Program-made: the position numbers and the translations under genes | Notes under the pieces: model-generated | The model's input: only the letters and a program-made list of their open reading frames with translations | Told to the model about the DNA's origin: nothing | The model's database searches: none | Source of the DNA: Granulicella aggregans | GTDB taxonomy: Bacteria > Acidobacteriota > Terriglobia > Terriglobales > Acidobacteriaceae | Reading direction: 5' to 3' | Length of the DNA: 64,000 nt | Assembly: GCF_025685565.1 (NCBI RefSeq) | Contig: NZ_JAGSYE010000002.1 | Location: forward strand, 992,001-1,056,000 | Shown: positions 25,036-33,941 of the stretch, piece after piece | Position numbering within the stretch: position 1 is the stretch's first letter | Layout of the letters: the number at the start of each line of letters is the position of its first letter

Positions 25036-26562
25036 CTAGAGCTTGCGCCAGCTCCGGCCATCGGCTTCGATCAGCTTGTCCGAAGCTTCCGGACCCCAGC
25101 TTCCTGCCGCGTAGTTCGGGAAGTCGACGTTACCGTCCTTCTCCCACGCTTCAAGAATTGGTGTGAACAGTGCCCAGGTTGCTTCGACACCGTCGCGGTG
25201 CGCGAACAGAGTTCCGTCGCCGAGCATCGCGTCGAGCAGCAGACGCTCGTAGCCGTTGGCGGATGACTTGCCGAACGCCTCTGCGTAGCTGAAGTGCATG
25301 TCCACCTGAGCGACGTTGGTCGTCGGACCGGGGACTTTGGCTCCGAAGCGGAGCGAGATGCCCTCGTCGGGCTGAATGCGCATGGTGATGACATTCTGCT
25401 CGATCTTGTCGTCGCTCGAGTTGGTCTTGAAGAGATGGGTTGGCGGCTGCTTGAAGACGATGCTGACCTCGGTCACGCGCTTGCCGAGCCGCTTGCCTGC
25501 GCGAAGGTAGAACGGAACTCCAGCCCAGCGCCAGTTTTCTATCTCGAGCTTGATCGCACCGAAGGTCTCGGTGTGCGACTCTGGATTGACGCGGTCTTCC
25601 TGGCGATAGCCGATCACATCCTGCCCATCGACCTTGCCCGGTCCATACTGGCCGCGCACCGTGTTCTCGACCGGAATGCCTTCGATCGAGCGCCAGACCT
25701 TCAGCTTCTCGGTGCGAACGGCGTTTGCCTGGAACGAGTCCGGTGGCTCCATCGCTACGAACGAGAGAACTTCCATCACGTGGTTCTGCAATACGTCGCG
25801 AACCAGGCCAGCCTTCTCGTAGAACGGGCCACGACCTTCGATACCGATGCTCTCTGCCGCCGTGATCTCGACGTGGTCGATGTAGTTGCGGTTCCAGATC
25901 GGCTCGAAGATACCATTGCCGAAGCGGAAGACGAGGATGTTCTGCACCGTCTCCTTGCCGAGGTAGTGGTCGATGCGGAAGATCTGGTCTTCGGAGAGGA
26001 CCGCGTTCACGTCGTCGTTCAACTTGCGCGCCGATTCGAGATCGGTACCGAAGGGCTTCTCGATGATGACGCGAACCCAGTTCGACGCTCCCTCCGCGGG
26101 GCAGGCCATGCCGCGCTTGCCCAGGCGCTGAATGATGTCCGCGAAGAACTCCGGCGCAACGGCGAGATAGAACAGGCGGTTGCCTTTGGTCTTGAACTTC
26201 TCGTCCAAACCGGCAAGATAGGTCTTCAGCTTCTCGAAGCCCTCGTCATCATCGAAGTTGGTGGCAAAGTACTGGACGCGATCGAGGAACGGCTGCAGCT
26301 TGGCCTCATCAGCGTCCACGCCGCCGCCCTTCATGATGCCGTCCTTCATGTCCGGCCCAAAGGTGGCTGACAGATCGCGGCGCGCGACGCCTACGACCGC
26401 GAAGTCCTCAGGCAGGAGGCCCGCCTGGTCAAGGTGATACAGCGCAGGCAGCAGTTTGCGCTTGGTCAGGTCGCCGGAGGCGCCAAAGATGACGACGATG
26501 CACGGCTCGGGGGTGCGTTCGCCCTTCTTATGGGCATCCAGTTGGGCAGGTGTAGTGGTCAT
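25036..26562 (-). CDS. zwf: Glucose-6-phosphate 1-dehydrogenase
   Basis: Oxidises glucose-6-phosphate to 6-phosphogluconolactone with NADP. It has the dinucleotide loop VIFGASGDLTKRKLLPAL, the EKPFGTDLESA region and the catalytic signature RIDHYLGKETVQN with its His. At 508 residues it is full length. A good ribosome-binding site (GGGAG) precedes the ATG at 26562. It belongs with gnd upstream (102 bases) and pgl-glk downstream as the oxidative pentose phosphate operon. Confidence 0.97.
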   Translation of the reverse strand: MTTTPAQLDAHKKGERTPEPCIVVIFGASGDLTKRKLLPALYHLDQAGLLPEDFAVVGVARRDLSATFGPDMKDGIMKGGGVDADEAKLQPFLDRVQYFATNFDDDEGFEKLKTYLAGLDEKFKTKGNRLFYLAVAPEFFADIIQRLGKRGMACPAEGASNWVRVIIEKPFGTDLESARKLNDDVNAVLSEDQIFRIDHYLGKETVQNILVFRFGNGIFEPIWNRNYIDHVEITAAESIGIEGRGPFYEKAGLVRDVLQNHVMEVLSFVAMEPPDSFQANAVRTEKLKVWRSIEGIPVENTVRGQYGPGKVDGQDVIGYRQEDRVNPESHTETFGAIKLEIENWRWAGVPFYLRAGKRLGKRVTEVSIVFKQPPTHLFKTNSSDDKIEQNVITMRIQPDEGISLRFGAKVPGPTTNVAQVDMHFSYAEAFGKSSANGYERLLLDAMLGDGTLFAHRDGVEATWALFTPILEAWEKDGNVDFPNYAAGSWGPEASDKLIEADGRSWRKL

Positions 26563-26663
26563 GCTGTTGCTCCCTTGCTCTTTCTACTTTTCCGAATGGC
26601 GAGCCATCCGTTGAAACACCGTGGATTCGGCTGGGAAGTCACGCCCCAGCCGCTAAGTCACAA

Positions 26664-27569
26664 CTATGCCTTTTTTACCGCGTGGCCGCCAAACGCATTG
26701 CGCTGAATCGAGATCATGCGGTCGGTGAAATTGTTGTCCTCGCGGCTGCGGAGACGGCGAATCAGCGACTCCGTAATCACCGGTGCTGAGACGTTCAGAT
26801 CAATCGCTTCGAAGACCGTCCAACGGCCCTCGCCGGAGTCAGGAACAAACGCTGTGAGGCCGTCCAACGTTGGATTCTTCTCAAGCGCGTCTGCCGTCAG
26901 ATCTAGCAACCATGAGCGAACCACCGAGCCCTTCTGCCAGATCTTGGAGATCTGTACCAGATCGAGGTTGAGCGGCGTCTTCGCCTTCATGATCGAGAAG
27001 CCTTCCGCGTAGCCCTGCATCATGGCGTACTCGATGCCGTTGTGGACCATCTTGACGAAGTGTCCAGCGCCCGACGGTCCAACGTGCCCCCAGCCCTCTG
27101 CCTTGCCGGGAGCGAGGGTCTCGAAGATCGGGTAGAGCGGCTTGACGGCCTCTTCGTCTCCGCCGACCATCATGCTGTAGCCTTCCTTGAGTCCCCAGAT
27201 ACCGCCTGAGGTTCCGCAGTCAACGAAGTGAAAGCCTTGCGGCTTCAGGGCTACGTGCCGGCGCTGCGTGTCCTTGTAGTTCGAGTTGCCACCATCGATG
27301 ATAGTGTCGCCCTGCTGCATCAGCGGCAGAAGCCTGGCGATGGTCTGGTCGACCGGGTCGCCTTCGGGAACCATGATCCATACTGCGCGCGGAGCACTCA
27401 GATTCTTGACCAGATCTTCGAGCGAGTCCACGCCAACCGAACCGAGCGATGTCAGCCTGGCGGTCGCTTCCTTATTGAAGTCGAAGCCGACGACCTTGTG
27501 ACCGCCGAGACGGAGGCGCTCCGCCATATTGAATCCCATCTTGCCAAGTCCGATAAGTCCGATTTCCAT
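26664..27569 (-). CDS. gnd: 6-phosphogluconate dehydrogenase, decarboxylating (short type)
   Basis: Oxidatively decarboxylates 6-phosphogluconate to ribulose-5-phosphate. The NAD(P)-binding start MEIGLIGLGKMGFNMAERL, the segment IIDGGNSNYKDT, CGTSGGIWGL and the catalytic GPSGAGHFVKMVHNGIEYAMMQ with Lys are all present. At about 301 residues it is the short (YqeC/GndA) class rather than the 470-residue enzyme; these often prefer NAD. The ATG at 27569 fits the family start; a TTG at 27578 is closer to AAGGA and is the alternative. Confidence 0.95.
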   Translation of the reverse strand: MEIGLIGLGKMGFNMAERLRLGGHKVVGFDFNKEATARLTSLGSVGVDSLEDLVKNLSAPRAVWIMVPEGDPVDQTIARLLPLMQQGDTIIDGGNSNYKDTQRRHVALKPQGFHFVDCGTSGGIWGLKEGYSMMVGGDEEAVKPLYPIFETLAPGKAEGWGHVGPSGAGHFVKMVHNGIEYAMMQGYAEGFSIMKAKTPLNLDLVQISKIWQKGSVVRSWLLDLTADALEKNPTLDGLTAFVPDSGEGRWTVFEAIDLNVSAPVITESLIRRLRSREDNNFTDRMISIQRNAFGGHAVKKA

Positions 27570-27614
27570 AGTCTTCAAAGTCCTTTCAATAACCGTACTT
27601 CCAAGGTCGAATTG

Positions 27615-28247
27615 CTAGATATTAACTCCCAGCTCCGCCAGAGAAGCGCGGACCTGGGCTGGGGATTCGAACCGGATTCCCTTCATGCCGTGATACTCAG
27701 CGGCGTCGATGTTTGCCTGCTTGTCGTCGATGAAGACGGCGGTCGGGGCGGGTTGGCCCGATATGCGGATCGCGGCCCGGAAGATGTCGGGATGCGGCTT
27801 CATCTCGTTCACATAGCCGGAGCAGATGAAGTAGTCGAACTGCTCGCGAAGCCCGAAGGTGTCGAGGCGGTACTCGTTCAGTTCCGCGCTCTCGTTGTTC
27901 AGCGTTGCAAGTTTGTATTGCCCGGATGACTTCAGCGCAACGAGGATATCAAAGGATTCAGGATACTGGAATGAACTTTGCCCGCATACTTTGGGCCAGA
28001 TGTCCGCAAAGGTGAAGTCATAGTCCGGTCGTGGGCCGAGTTCTGGCTTGAACAATGTTCGATCGAAGTACTCCTCCGCGCTGATCCGGCCCCGCTCCCA
28101 TACGAAGCTCTCGTAAGGATGCCGCCGTTCAAACGCTGGAAGATCGACGCCCAGGGAAGACAACACATTAACCCGTTGATACCGGTCCCAGCCGTTCGAC
28201 AGAAGGACACCGCCGATGTCCCAGAAGATCGTCCGGATATCGTTCAT
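27615..28247 (-). CDS. HAD-superfamily hydrolase (subfamily IA)
   Basis: A 210-residue HAD phosphatase with a helical cap. Motif I is FWDIGGVLL, motif II LATLNN, the Lys of motif III lies in EMKPHPDIF, and motif IV is VFIDDKQANIDAA. The usual second acidic residue of motif I is Gly here (D-I-G), as in YihX-type glucose-1-phosphatases, so a sugar-phosphate substrate is plausible but unproven. It sits between tkt and gnd on the same strand, inside the sugar-phosphate cluster, which fits that idea. Confidence 0.88.
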   Translation of the reverse strand: MNDIRTIFWDIGGVLLSNGWDRYQRVNVLSSLGVDLPAFERRHPYESFVWERGRISAEEYFDRTLFKPELGPRPDYDFTFADIWPKVCGQSSFQYPESFDILVALKSSGQYKLATLNNESAELNEYRLDTFGLREQFDYFICSGYVNEMKPHPDIFRAAIRISGQPAPTAVFIDDKQANIDAAEYHGMKGIRFESPAQVRASLAELGVNI

Positions 28248-28350
28248 TCCGCCTTCAATACCTTTCGCCGTGGCAAGTCATCGTTTCGGGTTGGATGCTG
28301 GCGGCTGATGCTTCGATCTACTCAAACCGTCTGTGACCTGACACATTGCA

Positions 28351-28379
28351 AAGAAAAGGGCGGAGCCTAAGCCCCGCCC
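28351..28379 (-). terminator. Rho-independent terminator after tkt
   Basis: Read on the minus strand, GGGCGGGGC-TTAG-GCTCCGCCC forms a stem with one mismatch, followed by TTTTCTTT. It starts six bases beyond the tkt stop and separates tkt from the HAD gene, so gnd-zwf-pgl-glk need a separate promoter or read-through. Confidence 0.88.
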
Positions 28380-28385
28380 ATCTCA

Positions 28386-30380
28386 TTACTTCTTCAACAG
28401 CTTCTTGGCCAGAGCAACGGTTGCCTCGACCGTAACGCCGTAGTGCTGCATCACGGTTGGTCCGGGTGCCGACGCTCCGAACTTATCGACTCCGATGATG
28501 CCGCCGTTGTGGCCGACATACTTCCACCAGCCCATCGTCGATCCCGCTTCCACGGCGATCTTCGGTGTGGATTCGGGGAAGACGGACGCCTTGTAGGCCT
28601 CGTCCTGCTCCTCGAAGATCTTGAAGCTGGGCATCGAGACGACGGTCGCGCCGATTCCCTCAGCCTTCAGAACTTCAGCCGCCTTCAGAACAAGCTCCAC
28701 CTCGGAGCCGGTGCCGATCAGGATGATGTCCTTGCCGGAGTCGTCGAGCACATACGCACCGTGCTTCACGCCCTCGTGAATCTTGTACTTTTCGGCATCG
28801 AGGACCGGAAGGTCCTGACGGGAGAGCGCCATGAAGCTTGCGCTCTTGCGCTCGAGCGCGAGCCGCCAGCAGGCAGCCGTCTCGTTCGCATCCGCAGGAC
28901 GGAAGTCCGTCAACTGCGGAATGGCGCGCATGCTCATCAGGTGCTCGACCGGCTGGTGGGTCGGGCCGTCAGCGCCGAGGCCGATCGAATCGTGCGTGAA
29001 GACATACAGCGAGTGGACCGACATGATGCCGCCCATGCGCAGCGCCGAACGGCAGTAGTCCGAGAAGGTGTAGAAGGTCGAGCCGAACGGGATCAGGCCG
29101 CCGTGCGCCGCGATGCCATTGACCGCAGCCATCATGCCGAACTCACGCACACCGAAGAATACGTTCCGGCCAACGGGATCGACGTGGAAGCTGGGCGAGT
29201 TGGCGAAGATCGTCTTGGTGGAGCTGGTGAGGTCGGCCGCGCCGCCAAACAGCTCGGGAACCACGCCCGCGATCGCGTTCATGACGACCTGGCCTGCGTT
29301 GCGTGTGGCTATTGGCTTGCCCACCGGGAATACCGGCAGCTTCGCCTCCCAGCCCTTGGCGAGTTCCTGCGCGAAGGCGCGATCGTACTCGGCTGCCTTC
29401 TCGGGATACGCGGTGGCATAGGCCTTGAACTTCTCGTTCCACTCGTCGTGCAGCTTCTTGCCCTTGGGGACGATCTCGCCCCACTGCTTCGCAGCTTCTT
29501 CAGGGATGTAGAAGTCCTTGTCCTCCGGGAAGCCGAGGTTGCGCTTGGTGGCCTTAACGTTCTCCACTCCGAGCGCCTCGCCGTGGACTGCCTTGGTGCC
29601 AGCCTTCGGGCTGCCGTAGCCGATGACCGTGCGGACCTTGATCAGCGTGGGCTTCTTGGTCTCGCGCTGTGCTTCTTCAATGGCCTTCGAAAGCGCAACC
29701 AGATCGTTGCCGTCGGTCACCGTGATGACCTGCCAGTGATACGCCTCGAACCGCTTCACCACATCTTCGGTGTAGGAGAGTTCTGTCGGGCCGTCGAGCG
29801 AGATCAGGTTGTCATCGTAGAGCACGATAAGCTTGCCGAGTTCCAGCGTTCCGGCCAGCGAGGCTGATTCGTGCGAGATGCCTTCCATGAGGTCGCCATC
29901 GCCGCAGAGGACGTAGGTGTGGTGGTCGACCGGCGTGTGGTTCTCGTGGTTGTAGACCGCCGCGAGATGCTTTTCGGCGATCGCGAGGCCAACGGCCATT
30001 GCAAATCCCTGCCCGAGAGGACCGGTGGTGACTTCAACGCCCGGGGTCTCTCCGATCTCCGGGTGCCCGGGGGTATGCGATCCCCACTCGCGGAACTGCT
30101 TCAACTGCTCCATGGGCAGGTCGTAGCCCGCGAGATGCAGCATGCCGTAGAGCAGCGCCGAAGCGTGTCCGTTCGAGAGCACGAAGCGGTCGCGGTCGCT
30201 CCACTTGGGGTCCTTCGGGTCGTGCTTCATGTACTTGTGGTACAGAAGGTACGCGATCGGAGCGCATCCGAGCGGAGCACCGGGGTGGCCGTTCTTGGCC
30301 TTCTCCACGGCGTCGACAGCCAGAAAACGTAGCGTATTGATCGAAAGTTGGTCGATGTCTTGGGTCTGCAGGTCGCTCAT
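28386..30380 (-). CDS. tkt: Transketolase
   Basis: Thiamine-diphosphate enzyme of the non-oxidative pentose phosphate pathway. N-terminal part: AKNGHPGAPLGCAPIAYLLY, GPLGQGFAMAVGLAIAEK, and the ThDP/metal motif GDGDLMEGISHESASLAG. C-terminal part: FGVREFGMMAAVNGIAAHGG, THDSIGLGADGPTHQPVEHL. At 664 residues it is full length for a one-chain transketolase. The ATG at 30380 has AAAGGAAA upstream. It is 150 bases downstream of the GH15 gene on the same strand. Confidence 0.97.
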   Translation of the reverse strand: MSDLQTQDIDQLSINTLRFLAVDAVEKAKNGHPGAPLGCAPIAYLLYHKYMKHDPKDPKWSDRDRFVLSNGHASALLYGMLHLAGYDLPMEQLKQFREWGSHTPGHPEIGETPGVEVTTGPLGQGFAMAVGLAIAEKHLAAVYNHENHTPVDHHTYVLCGDGDLMEGISHESASLAGTLELGKLIVLYDDNLISLDGPTELSYTEDVVKRFEAYHWQVITVTDGNDLVALSKAIEEAQRETKKPTLIKVRTVIGYGSPKAGTKAVHGEALGVENVKATKRNLGFPEDKDFYIPEEAAKQWGEIVPKGKKLHDEWNEKFKAYATAYPEKAAEYDRAFAQELAKGWEAKLPVFPVGKPIATRNAGQVVMNAIAGVVPELFGGAADLTSSTKTIFANSPSFHVDPVGRNVFFGVREFGMMAAVNGIAAHGGLIPFGSTFYTFSDYCRSALRMGGIMSVHSLYVFTHDSIGLGADGPTHQPVEHLMSMRAIPQLTDFRPADANETAACWRLALERKSASFMALSRQDLPVLDAEKYKIHEGVKHGAYVLDDSGKDIILIGTGSEVELVLKAAEVLKAEGIGATVVSMPSFKIFEEQDEAYKASVFPESTPKIAVEAGSTMGWWKYVGHNGGIIGVDKFGASAPGPTVMQHYGVTVEATVALAKKLLKK

Positions 30381-30530
30381 TCGATTTCCTTTTCCAGTTA
30401 AGCGGGGCGGTGAAACAGCTCCCGGTGGTGGTTTCCAACATCAGCGATATCAGTGTACAGGTCGATCCTGCGAACAAAAATGAGTGGCCCTTCAATCAGC
30501 TCATCACCGGCCTATCGTGCCGCTTCGAGT

Positions 30531-32960
30531 TCAGCCCGGAATGAGTGTTACTTCGTGATTGCGTCCCAGCCAGCGGTCCTCCGCCGGCCAATACAGGGTG
30601 AAGATGATCTTGCCAGAGTGCTGAGGCGTTGTACCGATGTCCGCATACGACCCCGGATATCCAACCGTGCGCGATTCGACCGTCGCTTGAGTGGCCCAGT
30701 CGTCGAAGGTGTAGGTCACCCGAAAACGTTTCGCGTCCATGATGCGAAGCATCAGACCCGCAACCATCTGCGTGACCTGGCGCGTTGTCTGGAAGACCTC
30801 GATCAGCGAGGTGAAGGTCCTTTCCTCGGCTGGCTTGGCATAGCGATCTTCCACAGCGGAGATCGTGTCAAAGACGCGACCGTCGCTCTTGGAGCGGAGC
30901 AGCTTCACATACTCGGAGTGCGCCCAAACCAGCGGCTGTGCCGCTCCGGCCGATCGGCCCAGGAACAGGCCTTCGGACGGCAGATCGGCGTGGTCCCAGA
31001 TCTGCTCGGGCAACATACCTCCGACTGACGAAAACTTTTCGAACGCCGTAATGAAGCTGTCCACATCGTTACCGGCGGCAAGCTCATAGTGGGCGCGCTC
31101 CCCCCCGAGCAGAGGCCATGCGCGGCCCTGTCCCCAGTGCTCGAATGGGCCGCCGTCTTTCCGCTGGCCGTAGCCATCATGGTTGTAGCGTCGCCAGGAG
31201 TCGCCATAGGGCGTCTCGATCTTCAGGCACTTGTCGACCACCTTCAGCGAATCGATGATCAGCGGATCGTCGGCGCGGCGAATGCCGTAACGCACCAGTT
31301 CTAGGAAGCCCGCGTCGATCACCTCGCGGGCCTCGAAGTCGTACTTTTCGTCCGGAGCGCGGTTCGCGATATGGATGTAGCCGTCCTGCACCCAGTCGTT
31401 GTGGAACGGCTCGCCCTTTGCCGGCGGACGAATCCGCATGTAGTGATACTTCACGTCGGGATGCAGACATCCCTCGGTCGTAGTCGTCCAGCGGTCGAGG
31501 TTGCCTTCGATCCAGTCCGCGTAGGTCTCGAGGAAGCTGGCGAGCTCCGGAGCCGCATACGCCCTCGCGATGTCCGCCGCGCAAATCAGCCCGGCAATCA
31601 CTGCCGCGAGCGTCGATGGCGAGTATCCCGGATTCTCCTCCCAGCGCTCCTGCTGCGTCACAGGGGCGAAGCGGACGAGAAACGCTGCGGCATTTTCGAC
31701 GAAGGGAAATACATCGAAGTTGCCGAGCCCGTTCAGCTTCCAGAGACGCCACGCGAGGATGATCGGGAACGCCACTTCGTCCAGCTGAATGCCCGTCCAG
31801 TAAGGCGTTCCATCGATCCAGAAGTTCTGCGCGAAGCTGCCATCAGGCCGCTGCGTACAGGCCAGGTAGACGAGCGCCCTGCGCGCTGTGTCCGTGCGTC
31901 CAATGGCCAGGCACGCCGTCGCCGACTGCACCATATCGCGCGTCCACACCAGGTGGTATCCGCCCAGGTCGTCGTCGCTCTTCGACGCTCCCCAGGGAAT
32001 CGAGGCGGATGCGATGAAGGCTCCCGGATAGGTCTTGTCCTCGTGCGAGAGGATCACGTTCTGGCTAATCCGCATCAAGCGGCCACCGTCGGTCGCCACC
32101 GCAGAAAGCTTCTCGGGAACGCTTGAGCGGTGCCACTGCTCGATAAACCGCTTGGCGTGGATGGCGTAGGGGGTCGAAAGGGTCTGCATCATGCCGGCCA
32201 GGGCCGCGTGATGGCCGTCGCCGAGCGCAATCGCCACAGTGAACTCGCGATGCCGGGCCACGTCGATCTCGCCCATGACGGCGAGATTGCCGTTGAGCGC
32301 TTGACCGAACTCCCAGTCCATGGTCATGTCGGTCGAGAGGTCCTGGAAGCCGTCGCTTGACCCCACATAGCCGCAGGAAGAGCGCGTAAAGCCGCAATCC
32401 ACGCCCAAAGCCAGCGAGGTCCCGCCCTTCCAGCATAAGAGAGCGCGTTGCCCGGCGACCTCGATCGAACGTGCCGAGTTTCCTGCCCCCCCGCCGTTCA
32501 GGTGCGGGGCCAGTAGCGCGTAGCACTTCAGCCGCGACAGCACGGCCTCGTCGCCGGCGATCTTCACATTCATCAGCACGACAGGGTGATGGGGGTCGGA
32601 GATGAACTCCTTGGTGACCGTATACCGGCCATTCAGATCGCTCGCCTTAACACGCACGGCGGGCGCTTCCGGGTCAATGTAGCTGAAGTCGTACTCGAAG
32701 TCGCGCTTCTCTTCATGGAGAAAGGTTGCTCCATCGGTGAAGAGCAGCTCCATGTCGCGCGTCTGCGGACGATCGATCGTAGGGTAGTAGATCTCGTTTA
32801 GCGTGCCGTGCGAGATGGTGAACCACACGCGGCTGGAGGCCGCATACGCAGTTGCCACGGCATCTTTACGCGAAGAGGTCCAGCGTGGTTCAAGCCCTGG
32901 CGCTCCAAAGGCAGCACCATCATCGTCAAGCCAGCGGTACGAAGCAGATAGGTCGCTCAT
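30531..32960 (-). CDS. GH15 glucoamylase-type glycoside hydrolase (cytoplasmic)
   Basis: Releases glucose from the ends of alpha-glucans or oligosaccharides. The N-terminal super-sandwich domain carries RVWFTISHGTLNEIYYPTID, the typical opening of bacterial GH15; the alpha/alpha barrel has YHLVWTRDMVQSATA and the C-terminal block HWGQGRAWPLLGGERAHYE near residue 617, where the catalytic base Glu of the family lies. At 809 residues it is a normal prokaryotic GH15. No signal peptide is seen, so it probably acts on internal glycogen or imported maltodextrins. It heads the glucose-oxidation cluster, upstream of tkt. Glucodextranase or trehalase activity exists in this family and cannot be excluded. 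Confidence 0.92.
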   Translation of the reverse strand: MSDLSASYRWLDDDGAAFGAPGLEPRWTSSRKDAVATAYAASSRVWFTISHGTLNEIYYPTIDRPQTRDMELLFTDGATFLHEEKRDFEYDFSYIDPEAPAVRVKASDLNGRYTVTKEFISDPHHPVVLMNVKIAGDEAVLSRLKCYALLAPHLNGGGAGNSARSIEVAGQRALLCWKGGTSLALGVDCGFTRSSCGYVGSSDGFQDLSTDMTMDWEFGQALNGNLAVMGEIDVARHREFTVAIALGDGHHAALAGMMQTLSTPYAIHAKRFIEQWHRSSVPEKLSAVATDGGRLMRISQNVILSHEDKTYPGAFIASASIPWGASKSDDDLGGYHLVWTRDMVQSATACLAIGRTDTARRALVYLACTQRPDGSFAQNFWIDGTPYWTGIQLDEVAFPIILAWRLWKLNGLGNFDVFPFVENAAAFLVRFAPVTQQERWEENPGYSPSTLAAVIAGLICAADIARAYAAPELASFLETYADWIEGNLDRWTTTTEGCLHPDVKYHYMRIRPPAKGEPFHNDWVQDGYIHIANRAPDEKYDFEAREVIDAGFLELVRYGIRRADDPLIIDSLKVVDKCLKIETPYGDSWRRYNHDGYGQRKDGGPFEHWGQGRAWPLLGGERAHYELAAGNDVDSFITAFEKFSSVGGMLPEQIWDHADLPSEGLFLGRSAGAAQPLVWAHSEYVKLLRSKSDGRVFDTISAVEDRYAKPAEERTFTSLIEVFQTTRQVTQMVAGLMLRIMDAKRFRVTYTFDDWATQATVESRTVGYPGSYADIGTTPQHSGKIIFTLYWPAEDRWLGRNHEVTLIPG

Positions 32961-33190
32961 GTGTCTTGCTATTAGACCTCAAAACTGTTGGTTGGGGGCC
33001 TGTGGAGGATGAATGCGGCGTAAACTTCCCGAATTGAGAGGACATCGATCCTCTTGCGCTATGATGCGAATGCCGGACCTCAAGCTCGTTTCTGTCCACA
33101 TGCGCGGGTCTCACTGCATCGTGGCATCCGGAACGTGCATCGAAGACAGCAACAGCCTTCTCTCTGCTCGGCTACCGCGGAGAATATTAT

Positions 33191-33211
33191 CGCAAATGTT
33201 GCGGGGCGCAA
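33191..33211. promoter_or_regulatory. Overlapping CGCAA/TTGCG inverted repeats upstream of sod
   Basis: In the 291-base divergent gap between the GH15 and superoxide dismutase genes, CGCAA-ATG-TTGCG-GGG-CGCAA makes three alternating half-sites in 21 bases, 41 bases before the GTG start of sod. It is a candidate operator; no known regulator consensus was matched. The rest of the gap shows no feature. Confidence 0.35.
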
Positions 33212-33251
33212 TTTATTTCACGAAAACTAGCATTACCAGAGGAGATTGACC

Positions 33252-33863
33252 GTGGCTTACGAACTTCCACCACTCACCTACGACTACGCGGCGCTTGAAC
33301 CCTACATCGACGAAGCGACCATGAAGCTCCACCACGACAAGCACCATCAGACCTACGTGACCAACCTGAACGGCGCGATCGAAAAGCACCCAGAACTTGG
33401 CAAGCATACCCCCGAAGAGCTGATCAAAGACCTCGCCGCGATTCCTGAGGATGTTCGTCCGGTCGTCCGTAACAATGGCGGCGGACACGTTAATCACACC
33501 ATGTTCTGGGAGATCATGAAGCCGGGTGGCGGCGGCGAGCCCACGGGCGCTATCGCGGACCAGATCAAAGCCGACTTCGGCGACTTCGAGACGCTCAAGA
33601 AGACCTTCAACGAGACCACCGCCAAGCAGTTCGGCTCCGGTTGGGGCTTCATTATCTTCGTCGGCGGCAAGCTGCAAATCGTCACCAAGCCGAACCAGGA
33701 CAACCCGATCTCTGACGGCCACTACCCGATTCTGGGCAATGACGTCTGGGAGCACGCCTACTACCTCAAGTACCAGAACAAGCGTCCGGACTACCTGGCA
33801 GCATGGTGGAACACCGTGAACTGGGACGAGATCAACAAGCGCTTCGCGACGGCAAAGAAGTAG
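33252..33863 (+). CDS. sodA: Superoxide dismutase, Fe/Mn type
   Basis: Dismutates superoxide. The four metal ligands are visible: His27 in [12 protein letters not shown], His near 82 in [11 protein letters not shown], and Asp and His in [12 protein letters not shown]. The [10 protein letters not shown] form is the manganese-like variant, but metal cannot be settled from sequence. At 203 residues it is full length with no signal peptide, so cytoplasmic. The GTG at 33252 is the start (MAYELPPL), with AGAGGAG seven bases upstream; an in-frame TTG two codons earlier is less likely. Confidence 0.96.
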   Translation: MAYELPPLTYDYAALEPYIDEATMKLHHDKHHQTYVTNLNGAIEKHPELGKHTPEELIKDLAAIPEDVRPVVRNNGGGHVNHTMFWEIMKPGGGGEPTGAIADQIKADFGDFETLKKTFNETTAKQFGSGWGFIIFVGGKLQIVTKPNQDNPISDGHYPILGNDVWEHAYYLKYQNKRPDYLAAWWNTVNWDEINKRFATAKK

Positions 33864-33891
33864 CTCGATCGCTCGATCTGAAACTGAAATC

Positions 33892-33930
33892 ATCCGGCGG
33901 CCTCTCCTCGAGAGCCGCCGGATTTTCTTT
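33892..33930 (+). terminator. Rho-independent terminator after sod
   Basis: Perfect 10-base arms ATCCGGCGGC and GCCGCCGGAT around a 12-base loop, followed by TTTCTTTT. It lies 29 bases after the sod stop and before the convergent PLP-enzyme gene. Confidence 0.92.
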
Positions 33931-33941
33931 TGCTTCGATTC

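Noticed and set aside
25294-26370. 358-codon open frame on the plus strand
   Set aside because: Antisense to zwf, whose motifs are complete; no ribosome-binding site and no recognisable domain.
28443-29867. 474-codon open frame on the plus strand
   Set aside because: Lies exactly antisense to transketolase; Arg/His/Val-rich shadow frame caused by GC-rich codon bias, with no family motif.
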